Origin: Modicisalibacter xianhensis
GTDB taxonomy: Bacteria > Pseudomonadota > Gammaproteobacteria > Pseudomonadales > Halomonadaceae
Length of the DNA stretch: 64,000 nucleotides
Direction: 5' to 3'
NCBI RefSeq assembly: GCF_900113605.1
Contig: NZ_FOPY01000007.1
Coordinates: 218,956-282,955, forward strand
The translations under genes and the position numbers were made by a program. Below the pieces are notes generated by a model that was not told the origin of the DNA, made no database searches, and saw only the letters and a program-made list of their open reading frames with translations. Of the stretch, positions 43,266 through 54,558 are shown piece after piece. Every line of letters starts with the position of its first letter. Within the stretch, counting starts at the first letter, position 1.

Positions 43266-43333
43266 CGTCACCACGTGACCCACGGCGGGACGCATCGATG
43301 CCCCGCCTGAACTCTTTTCCGTTTCAGGATATC
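43221..43333 (+). promoter_or_regulatory. mRNA fold sequestering the secA ribosome site
   Basis: GATGTCCTGAA (43221-43231), which codes for D102-N105 of the SecM-like protein just before the R-G-P-P codons, is complementary over 11 bp (one G-U) to TTCAGGATATC (43323-43333), which contains the secA Shine-Dalgarno AGGA (43326-43329). Between the arms lies a second hairpin (GGCGGG 43284-43289 with CCCGCC 43302-43307). A ribosome stalled on the G108/P109 codons (43239-43244) would cover much of the left arm and free the secA site; a ribosome terminating at 43263 would not. Confidence 0.7.
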
Positions 43334-43335
43334 AC

Positions 43336-46062
<2,727 letters not shown>

Positions 46063-46152
46063 GCCGGATCGACTGCGCTTGGCAATGTTATGGCGCGCTC
46101 TTTGCGCACTCGGAATTAAGAGCCAACGAACTCTGACAGGAGTAAACAAAGC

Positions 46153-47367
46153 ATGGCGGTAGGGCAGGCGTATTTCCCGGACATGCCGGTGATCGAGGGC
46201 GTCAGGCTGGGGTCGGCCAAGGCCGGCATCAAGAAGCCGGGCCGACGCGACCTGGTGGTGATCGAGATTGCCGAGGGCAGCCGGGTCGCCGGCACCTTCA
46301 CCTGCAACGCCTTTCGGGCGGCGCCGGTGCATGTCGCGCAGCGCCACCTGGCGCAGGGCAACGCCCGCTACCTGTTGGTCAATACCGGCAATGCCAATGC
46401 CGGGACCGGCGAAAGCGGGATGCGGGATGCCGAGACATGCTGCCAGGCACTGGGCGAGTTGGCTGGGGCCTCGGCCGAGGCGGTGCTGCCGTTCTCGACC
46501 GGGGTGATCGGCGAGCCGCTGCCGGTCGAACGCATTCGCGCCAGCCTGCCGGAAGCGCTGGCATCGCTGGATTCCTCGGGCGAGGCCTGGCGACTGGCTG
46601 CCGAGGGCATCCTGACCACGGATACCCGGGCCAAGGGGGCGAGCGCCACCTGCGATATCGATGGCAAGACAGTGACCATCAACGGTATCAGCAAGGGTTC
46701 GGGCATGATCAAGCCCAACATGGCGACCATGCTGGGGTTCGTGGCGACCGATGCCGACATCGATCAGGTCCTGCTGGAATCGCTGCTGCGCGAGGGCGTG
46801 GATCGCTCGTTCAACTGCATCACGGTGGACAGCGATACCTCCACCAACGATGCCTGCATGCTGATCGCCACCGGACGTAGCGCGCGCGTGGCAAGCGACG
46901 ACGTCATCGCTGCCTTCCGGGCGGCCCTCGACCGCGTGCTCATCGAACTGGCCCAGGCCATCATCCGTGATGGCGAAGGCGCCACCAAGTTCATCACGCT
47001 CGAGGTTGGCGAAGCGCGCTCGCGCCAGGAGGCGCTGGATGTGGCCTTCACCGTGGCGCACTCACCGCTGGTCAAGACCGCCCTGTATGCCTCGGATGCC
47101 AATTGGGGGCGCATCCTGGCCGCCGTTGGCCGGGCCCCGGTGGAAGACTTCGACGTCGAGCGTGTGGTGATCGATCTCGACGACGTGCGCCTGGTGGAGG
47201 GCGGTGGCCGTGCCGCCAGCTACAGTGAACAGGCGGGCAGCGCGGTCATGGCCAAGGAAGAGATCACTATTCGAATTCGCCTGGGGCGGGGGGAGTCTGC
47301 CGCAACGGTCTGGACCTCCGACCTCTCTCACGACTATGTCAGCATCAATGCCGACTACAGAAGCTGA
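46153..47367 (+). CDS. argJ: Bifunctional glutamate N-acetyltransferase / N-acetylglutamate synthase ArgJ
   Basis: Transfers acetyl from N-acetylornithine to glutamate in the cyclic arginine pathway, and may also use acetyl-CoA. It is self-cleaved before a conserved threonine in the motif KPNMATMLGF; the upstream KGSGMIKPN is intact. GNANAGTGESG and the C-terminal YVSINADYRS are typical. It has 404 residues, with AGGAG before the ATG. Arginine synthesis would therefore be of the recycling type. The 90 bases after secA hold no clear terminator. Confidence 0.96.
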   Translation: MAVGQAYFPDMPVIEGVRLGSAKAGIKKPGRRDLVVIEIAEGSRVAGTFTCNAFRAAPVHVAQRHLAQGNARYLLVNTGNANAGTGESGMRDAETCCQALGELAGASAEAVLPFSTGVIGEPLPVERIRASLPEALASLDSSGEAWRLAAEGILTTDTRAKGASATCDIDGKTVTINGISKGSGMIKPNMATMLGFVATDADIDQVLLESLLREGVDRSFNCITVDSDTSTNDACMLIATGRSARVASDDVIAAFRAALDRVLIELAQAIIRDGEGATKFITLEVGEARSRQEALDVAFTVAHSPLVKTALYASDANWGRILAAVGRAPVEDFDVERVVIDLDDVRLVEGGGRAASYSEQAGSAVMAKEEITIRIRLGRGESAATVWTSDLSHDYVSINADYRS

Positions 47368-47394
47368 ACAGACGCTGAAAGGTAATTGCGCATC

Positions 47395-48342
47395 ATGATC
47401 AAACGAAGGGTACACGTGGCGGCAGCCGCCATTTTCAGCAGCGATGGCCAGGAAGTCCTGCTCGCCCGACGTCCCTCCACGGTCGACCAGGGTGGCCTGT
47501 GGGAATTCCCTGGTGGCAAGCTGGCACCGTTCGAGACGGGATTCGAGGCGCTCAAGCGCGAACTGCACGAGGAGCTCGGTCTGGCTATCGAGCGTGCCCA
47601 ACCGCTGATCCGCGTGCACCATGAATACCCCGACAAGCATATCCTGCTAGATGTCTGGCAGGTGCATGCCTTCAGCGGCGAGCCCTACGGCCGCGAAGGG
47701 CAGGCGGTACGCTGGGTGCCGCTCGGCGAATTGTTCAACTACCCGTTCCCGGCGGCGAACCTGCCTATCCTGCGCGCCGTCATGCTGCCTACCGAGTACC
47801 TGATCACCGGTGAAGAGAGTGACGACGAGGTTTTCCTGACCCGGCTCGAACGCGCCCTGGTCGAGGACAACGTGCGCCTGGTGCAACTGCGTGCCAAGAC
47901 GCTGGACGAGGAGGCCTACCTGCAGCGTGCCGAGAAGAGCCTGGCGTTGTGCCGCCAGTATCAGGCACGCCTGCTGCTAAACGGCGAGCCTCGCCTGCTG
48001 GACACGGTCGATGCCGACGGCATCCACCTGACCAGCGACCGGCTAATGTCGCTCGAGCGTCGTCCACTACCGGCAGGCAAGTGGTTGGCGGCCTCGACCC
48101 ACGATCGCGCCCAGCTCGAGCAGGCGGCACGCATCGGCTGCGACTTCGTGACCCTGTCGCCGCTGCGCACGACGCCCACGCATCCCGATGCCGCGCCGCT
48201 GGGCTGGCATGACTTCCAGCAGATGGTCGAGACGGCCGGCATGCCGGTATTCGCGCTGGGGGGAATGACGCGCCACGATGCGAATCATGCGAGAGCGGTG
48301 GGGGCGCAAGGAATCGCGTCGATCCGCGATTTCTGGAAATAA
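47395..48342 (+). CDS. Nudix hydrolase fused to ThiE-like (thiamine phosphate synthase fold) domain
   Basis: Two-domain protein of 315 residues. Residues 1-130 are a MutT-type Nudix hydrolase; the Nudix box is complete (GGKLAPFE, then RELHEELGL), so oxidised nucleotide (8-oxo-dGTP) cleanup is likely. Residues about 140-315 resemble thiamine monophosphate synthase/TenI (LVQLRAKTLDEEAYLQRA; DGIHLTSDRL; FVTLSPLRTTPTHPDA; PVFALGGMTRHDA). Such MutT-ThiE-like fusions are known in gammaproteobacteria, where the second domain's activity is unproven. Start: ATG 47395; a TTG at 47386 in frame sits closer to the AAAGG. E. coli also has mutT after secA. Confidence 0.88.
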   Translation: MIKRRVHVAAAAIFSSDGQEVLLARRPSTVDQGGLWEFPGGKLAPFETGFEALKRELHEELGLAIERAQPLIRVHHEYPDKHILLDVWQVHAFSGEPYGREGQAVRWVPLGELFNYPFPAANLPILRAVMLPTEYLITGEESDDEVFLTRLERALVEDNVRLVQLRAKTLDEEAYLQRAEKSLALCRQYQARLLLNGEPRLLDTVDADGIHLTSDRLMSLERRPLPAGKWLAASTHDRAQLEQAARIGCDFVTLSPLRTTPTHPDAAPLGWHDFQQMVETAGMPVFALGGMTRHDANHARAVGAQGIASIRDFWK

Positions 48343-48569
48343 CCGCTCACGATCTATTGCGCTCGGTCATTCGGCGTTGAAATCCGCATCGGCATGCTCA
48401 TTTACGCCCTGTAAACTCTGCTGCCTCGGCGGATTTCGCCTTGTCTGACCGTCGCTCATGACGACCGTGAGTCGGTTATTACCGTTGGGATCGGCGGCGT
48501 TAACAGTGAAAGACAAACGGCCATCGCAGCTCATGCTGCGGTGGCCGTTTTGTTTTAGGGCGTTATCGC
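48343..48569. other. Intergenic region with inverted repeat and terminator
   Basis: The 227 bases between two convergent genes hold an inverted repeat (GAAATCCGC about 48379-48387 with GCGGATTTC about 48430-48438) and the terminator listed next. No open frame of note. The arms could form a hairpin with a loop of about 42 bases in transcripts from either strand. Confidence 0.4.
48513..48556. terminator. Bidirectional terminator between the Nudix fusion gene and yacG
   Basis: A long stem (48513-48530 with about 48535-48553, one mismatch, loop TCAT) is flanked by A-rich and T-rich arms (ACAAA / TTTTGTTTT) between convergent genes. Confidence 0.85.
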
Positions 48570-48812
48570 TTACTGGTTGCCGCCGCGTTCGAGGCGGTCG
48601 ATCAGGGCGTCGAGGTCGGCTTCATCCATGGCGGGTTCGCCGGCGATACGGTGGGATTCGTCGGCCCAGGCGCCCAGGTCGAGCAAGCGGCAGCGCTTGG
48701 AGCAGAAGGGTCGGTAGGGATTGTCCTGGGACCAGACTACCTTGGTGCGGCACTGGGGGCAGGCGACCTCCAGCGGGCGTCCATTTGATGCGTCGTGGCT
48801 TGAGTCGGTCAT
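48570..48812 (-). CDS. yacG: DNA gyrase inhibitor / zinc-binding protein YacG
   Basis: Small zinc protein that binds and inhibits DNA gyrase in E. coli. The four zinc cysteines are in ACPQCRTKV and [12 protein letters not shown]; the WADE motif ([11 protein letters not shown]) follows, then an acidic tail. It has 80 residues from the ATG at 48812, two bases after the coaE stop; a GTG at 48818 is an alternative. The coaE-yacG pair is conserved across proteobacteria. Confidence 0.94.
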   Translation of the reverse strand: MTDSSHDASNGRPLEVACPQCRTKVVWSQDNPYRPFCSKRCRLLDLGAWADESHRIAGEPAMDEADLDALIDRLERGGNQ

Positions 48813-48814
48813 GG

Positions 48815-49444
48815 TCACTCGTGTTCGGCAGAGGGTGAGTCGGTCAACTGGCGGTAGCGTCGGTCGAGTTCGACGACCTGGCGTGCCAGTGCGTCGTGGC
48901 TGCCTTGATTGTCGATGACATCGTCGGCGCGCGCCAGGCGTTCGGCCCGAGGCATCTGTGCGCGAATGATCGCCTTGACCTGCGCTTCGTCGACCGTGTC
49001 GCGGCCGATGGTGCGCGAGATCTGCAGGGTTTCCGGCACGTCGATCACCAGGCTGCGGTCGACCAGCATGTGCTGTCCGGACTCGAACAACAGGGGCGAG
49101 ACCAGCAGGTGATACGGGGCGCCGCTGGCGCGCATCTCGTCCAGGTAGGCCTCGAGGCGCTGGCGTATGCGAGGATGCGTCACCGACTCCAGCCAGCGCC
49201 GCTCGGCCTCGTCGGCGAATACTCGGGCGCGCAGCGCACGCCGGTCAAGCCGCCCCTCGGCATCGAGCACCTCGGGCCCGAAGTGCTCGGCGATCTCGGC
49301 CAGGGCGGGTTCGCCGGGTTCCACGACTTCACGGGCGACGATATCGGCATCCACCCAGGGAATGCCCAGCTTGGCGAATTCCAGCGCCACGGCGCTCTTG
49401 CCCGAGGCGATGCCGCCGGTCACTCCGATGGTCAGTGGTTGCAT
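48815..49444 (-). CDS. coaE: Dephospho-CoA kinase CoaE
   Basis: Last step of coenzyme A synthesis, phosphorylating dephospho-CoA. P-loop [12 protein letters not shown], then [14 protein letters not shown] and HPRIRQRLE of the family. It has 209 residues from the ATG at 49444 ([11 protein letters not shown]). As in many type IV pilus bearing bacteria it follows pilD (pilBCD-coaE-yacG order). A 122-base gap to pilD shows no clear element. Confidence 0.96.
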   Translation of the reverse strand: MQPLTIGVTGGIASGKSAVALEFAKLGIPWVDADIVAREVVEPGEPALAEIAEHFGPEVLDAEGRLDRRALRARVFADEAERRWLESVTHPRIRQRLEAYLDEMRASGAPYHLLVSPLLFESGQHMLVDRSLVIDVPETLQISRTIGRDTVDEAQVKAIIRAQMPRAERLARADDVIDNQGSHDALARQVVELDRRYRQLTDSPSAEHE

Positions 49445-49566
49445 GACGTCTCCATTCAAGCGTCGGGTGGTTCTGCCCAAGATTCAATACCGCGCTTCTG
49501 TGGGCATGGCAGCAATACCGGGCGAAGGGCTTGTCCCGCTGCGAGCCGAAACCTGCTGCGCATTCG

Positions 49567-50433
49567 CTAGCTCAGCAGGATAGCTTGATAAACCGCCATC
49601 AACGGTGCGCCGAACAATAACGCAATCCAGCCGGCCATGGCCAGAAACGGGCCGAACGGCATCGGCATGCCACGCAAGCGCGGTAGGGCCAGTTGCGACA
49701 GGATACCCACCACGGCGCCGACACCCGCCGACAGGATCAGTAGCAGGGGTAGCATCTCCCAGCCCGTCCAGGCGCCCAGCGCCGCCAACAGCTTGAAGTC
49801 GCCGTAGCCCATGCCCTCCTTGCCGGTGATCAGCTTGAACAGCCAGTAGAAGCTCCACAACACCAGGTAACCGGCCACGGCCCCGATGACGGCGCTTTGC
49901 AGTAGCAATGGCTGGAAGAGCACCTGATACAACAGCCCCAACCAGAGCAGCGGCAGGGTGAGCACATCGGGAAGCAATTGGGTGCGCAGGTCGATGACCG
50001 CCAAAGCCAGCAGGATCAGACATGCCCCCAGCACGAACAAGCTGGCCAGCGTGGGGCCGTAGAGGGCGACCACGGCCACGGCCAGCGCGCCGCCGGCCAG
50101 TTCGACCAGCGGATAACGCAGGCTGATCGGCTTCTCGCAGTTGGCGCAGCGCCCGCGCCGCTTCAGGTAACCGAACAGTGGAATATTGTCATGCCAGGCG
50201 ATCGGCTCGCCGCAACGCGGGCAACTCGAACGCGGCGTGGCCAGGTTGACCCGTGGTAACACCGAGCCCGGCGCTTCCTCCGGCAGTTCCAGCGCTTCGC
50301 GCGCCTCGGCCCGCCACTGCAGCATCAGCATTGCCGGCAGCCGGGCAATCACCACATTCACGAACGACCCCAGCGCCAGGCCAAGGATCGCTACCAATGG
50401 CCACAGCAACACCGGAGGTAAGTTAAGCGACAA
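49567..50433 (-). CDS. pilD: Type IV prepilin peptidase / N-methyltransferase PilD
   Basis: Membrane aspartic protease that cuts the prepilin leader and methylates the new N-terminal residue. The N-terminal cytoplasmic loop has the four zinc cysteines (CPRCGEPI and CANCEKPI); the catalytic aspartates are in VIDLRTQLLPD and in the GxGD motif GYGDFKLLAALGAW. It has 288 residues with about eight hydrophobic segments. It would process PilA encoded at 54198. Confidence 0.96.
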   Translation of the reverse strand: MSLNLPPVLLWPLVAILGLALGSFVNVVIARLPAMLMLQWRAEAREALELPEEAPGSVLPRVNLATPRSSCPRCGEPIAWHDNIPLFGYLKRRGRCANCEKPISLRYPLVELAGGALAVAVVALYGPTLASLFVLGACLILLALAVIDLRTQLLPDVLTLPLLWLGLLYQVLFQPLLLQSAVIGAVAGYLVLWSFYWLFKLITGKEGMGYGDFKLLAALGAWTGWEMLPLLLILSAGVGAVVGILSQLALPRLRGMPMPFGPFLAMAGWIALLFGAPLMAVYQAILLS

Positions 50434-50454
50434 GAAACACTCCTTAGACAGTGA

Positions 50455-51702
50455 TTAGATCGCAGTACCTAGCTCGAAGATCGGCAGATACATCGACACG
50501 ACGAGTCCCCCGACCAGCACCCCCAGAACCACGATGATGAAGGGCTCGAGCAACGAAGTCAGGGCATCCACCTTGTTATCGACTTCCTCTTCGTAGAAGT
50601 CGGCGACTTTGTTGAGCATGGCGTCCAGCGAGCCGGCTTCCTCGCCGATGCCGACCATCTGCACCGCCAGCACCGGGAACAGGTTGACGTTGCGCATGGC
50701 GAAGTGCAACTGCTGGCCGCTCGAGACATCCTCGCGCACCTGCTGGACGGCGCGCTCGTAGACCTTGTTGCCAGCCGCGCCGGCGGCGGTATCCAGGGCG
50801 TCCACCAGTGGCACGCCGGCCCCGAAAGTGGTCGCAAGGGTGCGTGAATAGCGCGCCACCGATGACTTGTCGAGAATGTCGCCGATGACCGGCAGGCGCA
50901 GTACCAACTGGTGCATGCGGTAGGCGAAGCTTTCCGAACGCTTGATGCCCTGGCGAATGGCGAACACGCCGGCGATCAACCCGCCCAGCCCCCACAGCCA
51001 GTACTGCTGGGCGAATTCCGACAGGGCGATGGTCATGCGCGTCATTGCCGGCAGTTCAGCGCCGAAGCCCTTGAACAGACTCTCGAACTGCGGCACCACC
51101 TTGATCAGCAGCAACGCCGTGACCGCGACGCCCACGGTGATGACCGCCGCCGGGTAGTACATTGCCTTGCGTACACGCCCCTTGAGCGTCTCGATCTTCT
51201 CGCGATAGGACGCCACGCGATCGAGCATGCGATCCAGCGAGCCGGACTGCTCACCGGCCTCGACCATGTTGGTGAACAGCCGGTCGAAATGCTGGGGATG
51301 CTGGCGCAGCGCCTCCGAGAAGCTGGCGCCTGCCGAGACGTCGTTGGACAGCTTCAGCACCAGGCTGCGCATGGCCGGGTTGCGCAGGCTCTCGGCCACC
51401 ACGTTGAAGGCCTGCAGCACCGGCACGCCAGCGCGGATCATGGTCGACATCTGCCGCGCGAACAGCATGATGTCGCGCGACTTGATGCGTCCACCGCGCC
51501 CGAACAGGCTGCTTTTGCGCCGGATGCTCTTGACGATGATGTTCTGTCCCGACAGCTCGCGCTCCACCTCGCCACGATGCGTGGCGACGATTTCGCCCCG
51601 CACGGGCTTGCCGCGACTGTTCTTGCCGGACCACTGCCAGCGGTACAACTTGTTCTGCTCGCGCGGCTTGTAGCCTTGCGAGGATCGGGCGGATGTCACC
51701 AT
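50455..51702 (-). CDS. pilC: Type IV pilus inner-membrane platform protein PilC
   Basis: Polytopic platform protein (GspF/PilC family) that couples the assembly ATPase to pilin insertion. Two homologous T2SSF domains are visible, each with a F-x-x-x-L/E-A-G-E-x-x-G-x-L motif (MVEAGEQSGSLDRMLDRVA; MVGIGEEAGSLDAMLNKVA), and three membrane helices. It has 415 residues. Between pilD (21 bases) and pilB (71 bases) in a leftward operon. Confidence 0.96.
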   Translation of the reverse strand: MVTSARSSQGYKPREQNKLYRWQWSGKNSRGKPVRGEIVATHRGEVERELSGQNIIVKSIRRKSSLFGRGGRIKSRDIMLFARQMSTMIRAGVPVLQAFNVVAESLRNPAMRSLVLKLSNDVSAGASFSEALRQHPQHFDRLFTNMVEAGEQSGSLDRMLDRVASYREKIETLKGRVRKAMYYPAAVITVGVAVTALLLIKVVPQFESLFKGFGAELPAMTRMTIALSEFAQQYWLWGLGGLIAGVFAIRQGIKRSESFAYRMHQLVLRLPVIGDILDKSSVARYSRTLATTFGAGVPLVDALDTAAGAAGNKVYERAVQQVREDVSSGQQLHFAMRNVNLFPVLAVQMVGIGEEAGSLDAMLNKVADFYEEEVDNKVDALTSLLEPFIIVVLGVLVGGLVVSMYLPIFELGTAI

Positions 51703-51773
51703 GGTGTTCCCTGCGATGTGCCTTGCCGTTCACGGCGGGCGTATTTTTCTTATCGGCCGAACCCGGCTCGGGT

Positions 51774-53588
51774 TCAGTCCTTGGTAATCCGATTGATCTC
51801 TTCCAGGCTGGTGACGCCGGCCAGTACCTTGAGCAGGCCGCTGCGTCGCAAATCCGGCAGCCCTTCGCTGCGCGCCTGGGCCGCCAGCTCCAGTGAATTG
51901 CCTTCCTGCATGATCAGGCGGCTGATCGCTTCGCTGATCGGCACCACCTCATAGATACCCACGCGCCCCTTGTAGCCCAGTGTGCACTGGCGACATCCCA
52001 CCGGGTGATAGAGCGTAGCCTCGTTGAGCTCCTCCATGCTGAAGCCTTCCTTCAGCAGCACTTCATGAGGGATTTCCGCCGGCTGCCGGCAATGCGGGCA
52101 CAGCTTGCGGGCCAGGCGCTGGGCGATGATCAGCGACACCGAGCTGGCAATGTTGAACGGCGCCACACCCATATTGCGCAGTCGCGTCAATGTCTCGGCG
52201 GCGGAGTTGGTATGCACGGTGGATAACACCAGGTGACCGGTCTGCGATGCCTTGACGGCGATCTCGGCGGTTTCCAGGTCGCGGATCTCGCCGACCATCA
52301 CCACGTCCGGGTCCTGGCGCAGGAAAGCGCGCAAGGCGCTGGCGAAGTCGAGCCCGATGCGCGGCTGCACGTTGACCTGGTTGACGCCGGGCACCTTGAT
52401 CTCCACCGGGTCCTCCGCCGTGGAGATGTTGCGCTCCGCGGTGTTGAGGATGTTGAGGCCGGTATACAGCGTCACGGTCTTGCCGCTGCCGGTGGGGCCG
52501 GTGACCAGAATCATGCCCTGCGGCTGGGCCAGGGCGCGTTCGTACATCTGCCGCTGCACCGGGGTGAAACCCAGCGCATCGATGCCCAGGCGCGCGGTGG
52601 CCGGGTCGAGAATACGCAGCACCACCTTCTCGCCGTAGACCGTCGGCAGCGAGTTGACACGAAAATCGATGGAGCGGTTCTTCGACAGGCGCAGCTTGAT
52701 CGCGCCGTCCTGCGGCAGGCGGCGCTCGGAGATATCCAGCCGGGCCATGATCTTCAGACGCGCGGCGATACGCGTGCGCATCGCGAACGGGGGACGGGCG
52801 ACCTCGAGCAGAATGCCGTCGATACGAAAGCGGATGCGAAAGCTCGACTCGTAGGGCTCGAAGTGAATGTCCGAGGCGCCGCGGCGGATGGCGTCGATCA
52901 GGATCTTGTTGACGAAACGCACCACCGGCGCGTCGTCGCTGGACGCGGTGATCGCCGTATCCTCGGCCTCGCTCAGCTCGTCCTCGAAATCCAGCTCACC
53001 GATGGCATCGCTGCCGTCGTCGAGCTGCTCCAGCATGTGGCTGGTATCCGCCTGGGCCAGGTAGTTCTCTAGCGCCGGGCCGAGCTGATCGACCGAGGCC
53101 AGCACGCCTTCCACCGACAGGCCGGTGGCGAACTGCAGCTCATCCAGCAACGCCAGTGACGAGGGGAAGGGTACCGCGACCGTCAGCCGGTGCTCGCTGC
53201 GCATCAGTGGCATGATCTTGTGACGACGCAGGATCTTTTCCGGCATGTCGCGGGCCGCAGGCAAGGCATCCAGGCGCAGTGCGTCCAGATCGATCATCGG
53301 CAGGCCATACTCGCGGGAAGCCACCTGCGTGGCATCGCGGGCGTTGACCAAGCCACTATCGATGATCTGCTGCAGCAACGACTCCTCGCTCTCGCGATTC
53401 TCCTGCTCGGCACGCCGGGCCGCCGCCTCGGTCAGCAATCCCTCCTCGATCAGGCGCTGCGACAGGCCGCTCAGTCCCTCGGTACCCGGGGCAGGGTTTC
53501 GCGCCAGTGCCGAGGCACGCTCGCGGGGTGGTGTGGCCTCGTCGAGGTCGCTGGAGGAGGAATACGGCGGCTGGTGGGATGACGTCAT
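51774..53588 (-). CDS. pilB: Type IV pilus assembly ATPase PilB
   Basis: Hexameric extension ATPase. An N-terminal GspE/MshEN-type domain (about 40-190) precedes the ATPase core: Walker A TGPTGSGKTVTLY, Asp box, Walker B MVGEIRDLETAEIA, His box GHLVLSTVHTNSAAETLTRL, and a zinc tetracysteine (CPHC ... CRQC). It has 604 residues; the first 45 are low-complexity (S, P, R rich) and an inner start is possible. First gene of the leftward pilB-pilC-pilD-coaE-yacG group. No pilT is in the window. Confidence 0.95.
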   Translation of the reverse strand: MTSSHQPPYSSSSDLDEATPPRERASALARNPAPGTEGLSGLSQRLIEEGLLTEAAARRAEQENRESEESLLQQIIDSGLVNARDATQVASREYGLPMIDLDALRLDALPAARDMPEKILRRHKIMPLMRSEHRLTVAVPFPSSLALLDELQFATGLSVEGVLASVDQLGPALENYLAQADTSHMLEQLDDGSDAIGELDFEDELSEAEDTAITASSDDAPVVRFVNKILIDAIRRGASDIHFEPYESSFRIRFRIDGILLEVARPPFAMRTRIAARLKIMARLDISERRLPQDGAIKLRLSKNRSIDFRVNSLPTVYGEKVVLRILDPATARLGIDALGFTPVQRQMYERALAQPQGMILVTGPTGSGKTVTLYTGLNILNTAERNISTAEDPVEIKVPGVNQVNVQPRIGLDFASALRAFLRQDPDVVMVGEIRDLETAEIAVKASQTGHLVLSTVHTNSAAETLTRLRNMGVAPFNIASSVSLIIAQRLARKLCPHCRQPAEIPHEVLLKEGFSMEELNEATLYHPVGCRQCTLGYKGRVGIYEVVPISEAISRLIMQEGNSLELAAQARSEGLPDLRRSGLLKVLAGVTSLEEINRITKD

Positions 53589-53751
53589 AGGCTGGAGTCG
53601 GTCACTGCAGGGGCAAGGCTTGTCGGTGGTCCTTTGGTATCACGAAATTCTAGCGTCAACGATGGGGTGGCATCACCCGAACGGCTGTCAACGCAAGGCC
53701 TGCCCGGCATGGGGCGCCGCTGATCCTTTTGCAGGCGATGCGTAAGTAAAA

Positions 53752-53779
53752 TTGACAGTATCCCCTTGTGGTCGATAAC
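53752..53779 (+). promoter_or_regulatory. Candidate promoter of the long pilA transcript
   Basis: A consensus TTGACA (53752-53757) is spaced 16 bases from GATAAC (53774-53779). It would give a leader of about 410 nt ahead of pilA. I saw no sigma54-type TGGCAC-N5-TTGC element, which drives pilA in some pseudomonads. Confidence 0.45.
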
Positions 53780-53785
53780 ACTGTT

Positions 53786-54197
53786 ATTTAATGTAATCTC
53801 GTGCCTTGGGATGAGGGTAAGTACTCAGTGCAGGGTACGAAGCTGACTTGGGCCCTAAATGCCAGTCACTCATGCAAAGCCAGGCGGGACGGGGCTCGGC
53901 AGGCCGGCAGCAGCGCAAGGGCAGCGATGGCTGACAGGCAAAGGAGCCACAAACGTTCAAACAGGCGCGGGTTCCGTGCGCTAAGTGAGCGTTTGACGGT
54001 CACGGCGTTGCCGTAGATTCGAGGGCAAGGCGTGACATGCACAGCAGGCCCGGCGGTAGCGTGGAAACGTTGAAGCCAAGCGCTACACGCCGGTTACGAA
54101 ATGGGGTAGGTTTCGCCACACCTGAGCATGAGAAAGACTGAGGCTCGGCAAGCGAAGAATGACTGACAGGGCCGGCAAGGCTTTACGGGGAACGACG
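53786..54197 (+). ncRNA. Long structured leader of pilA, family unknown
   Basis: About 410 bases between the candidate promoter and pilA contain no convincing gene but have several strong hairpins: 53999-54036 (GTCACG/CGTGAC plus TTGCC/GGCAA), 54050-54093 (CCGGCG/CGCCGG plus TAGCG/CGCTA, loop of 19 nt) and 54097-54115 (CGAAA/TTTCG). Three short motifs occur twice: GGCTCGGCA (53893, 54142), CTGACAGG (53931, 54163) and GGCCGGCA (53902, 54170). Together this suggests a folded RNA, either a cis-regulator of pilA or a separate RNA or a mobile RNA element. I could not match it to the cyclic-di-GMP riboswitch consensus or another family by eye. Bases 53589-53751 upstream, ahead of pilB, show nothing clear. 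Confidence 0.5.
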
Positions 54198-54554
54198 ATG
54201 AAAAGACACATGGGCATGACCAAGAAAGGGCAGGGCGGTTTTACCCTGATCGAACTGCTGATTGTAGTGGCGATTATTGGAATCTTGGCGGCAATTGCGA
54301 TTCCGAGATATCAAGACTATAAAGCAAATGCGGCAGAGCAAGCCTGTAAATCTGAAGTTAAAGCTTATACAACTGCTGCTGCTGCTGCTATTTATAGCGG
54401 TGAATCAGCGCCAGCCCTTCCAAGCGTTGATTCAGCTTGTGAATATCAATCAACTGACGTGCCGACCTCTGTTGATGCAACTATTTCTGCAAGGCCGGAA
54501 GGTTCTACTGGTTCTTATACTTCTTACATTGTTGCTACAGGGGCCGCTTCCTGA
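54198..54554 (+). CDS. pilA: Type IV pilin PilA (type IVa)
   Basis: Major pilin candidate of 118 residues, short for a pilin. The class III leader ends KKGQGG, cut before F15; the mature start [27 protein letters not shown] is the canonical type IVa helix with E5 (quoted here as FTLIELL and IAIPRYQDY). Two cysteines remain (C50 and C81), not the usual C-terminal disulfide pair. The last residue is serine (…ATGAAS), as in pilins glycosylated at the C-terminal serine. The ATG at 54198 has GGGGA seven bases upstream and gives a 14-residue leader; ATG 54216 would give eight. Base composition is more AT-rich than its neighbours. Confidence 0.93.
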   Translation: MKRHMGMTKKGQGGFTLIELLIVVAIIGILAAIAIPRYQDYKANAAEQACKSEVKAYTTAAAAAIYSGESAPALPSVDSACEYQSTDVPTSVDATISARPEGSTGSYTSYIVATGAAS

Positions 54555-54558
54555 TTTT

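Noticed and set aside
53801..54016. 71-residue rightward frame in the pilA leader
   Set aside because: Arginine- and serine-rich composition typical of chance frames, no ribosome site, and it cuts across strong RNA hairpins.
53820..54190. Cyclic-di-GMP riboswitch (GEMM) ahead of pilA
   Set aside because: A CAAAGCC-like string occurs near 53875, but the other conserved blocks and the tetraloop receptor are not found in order, so I did not call it.
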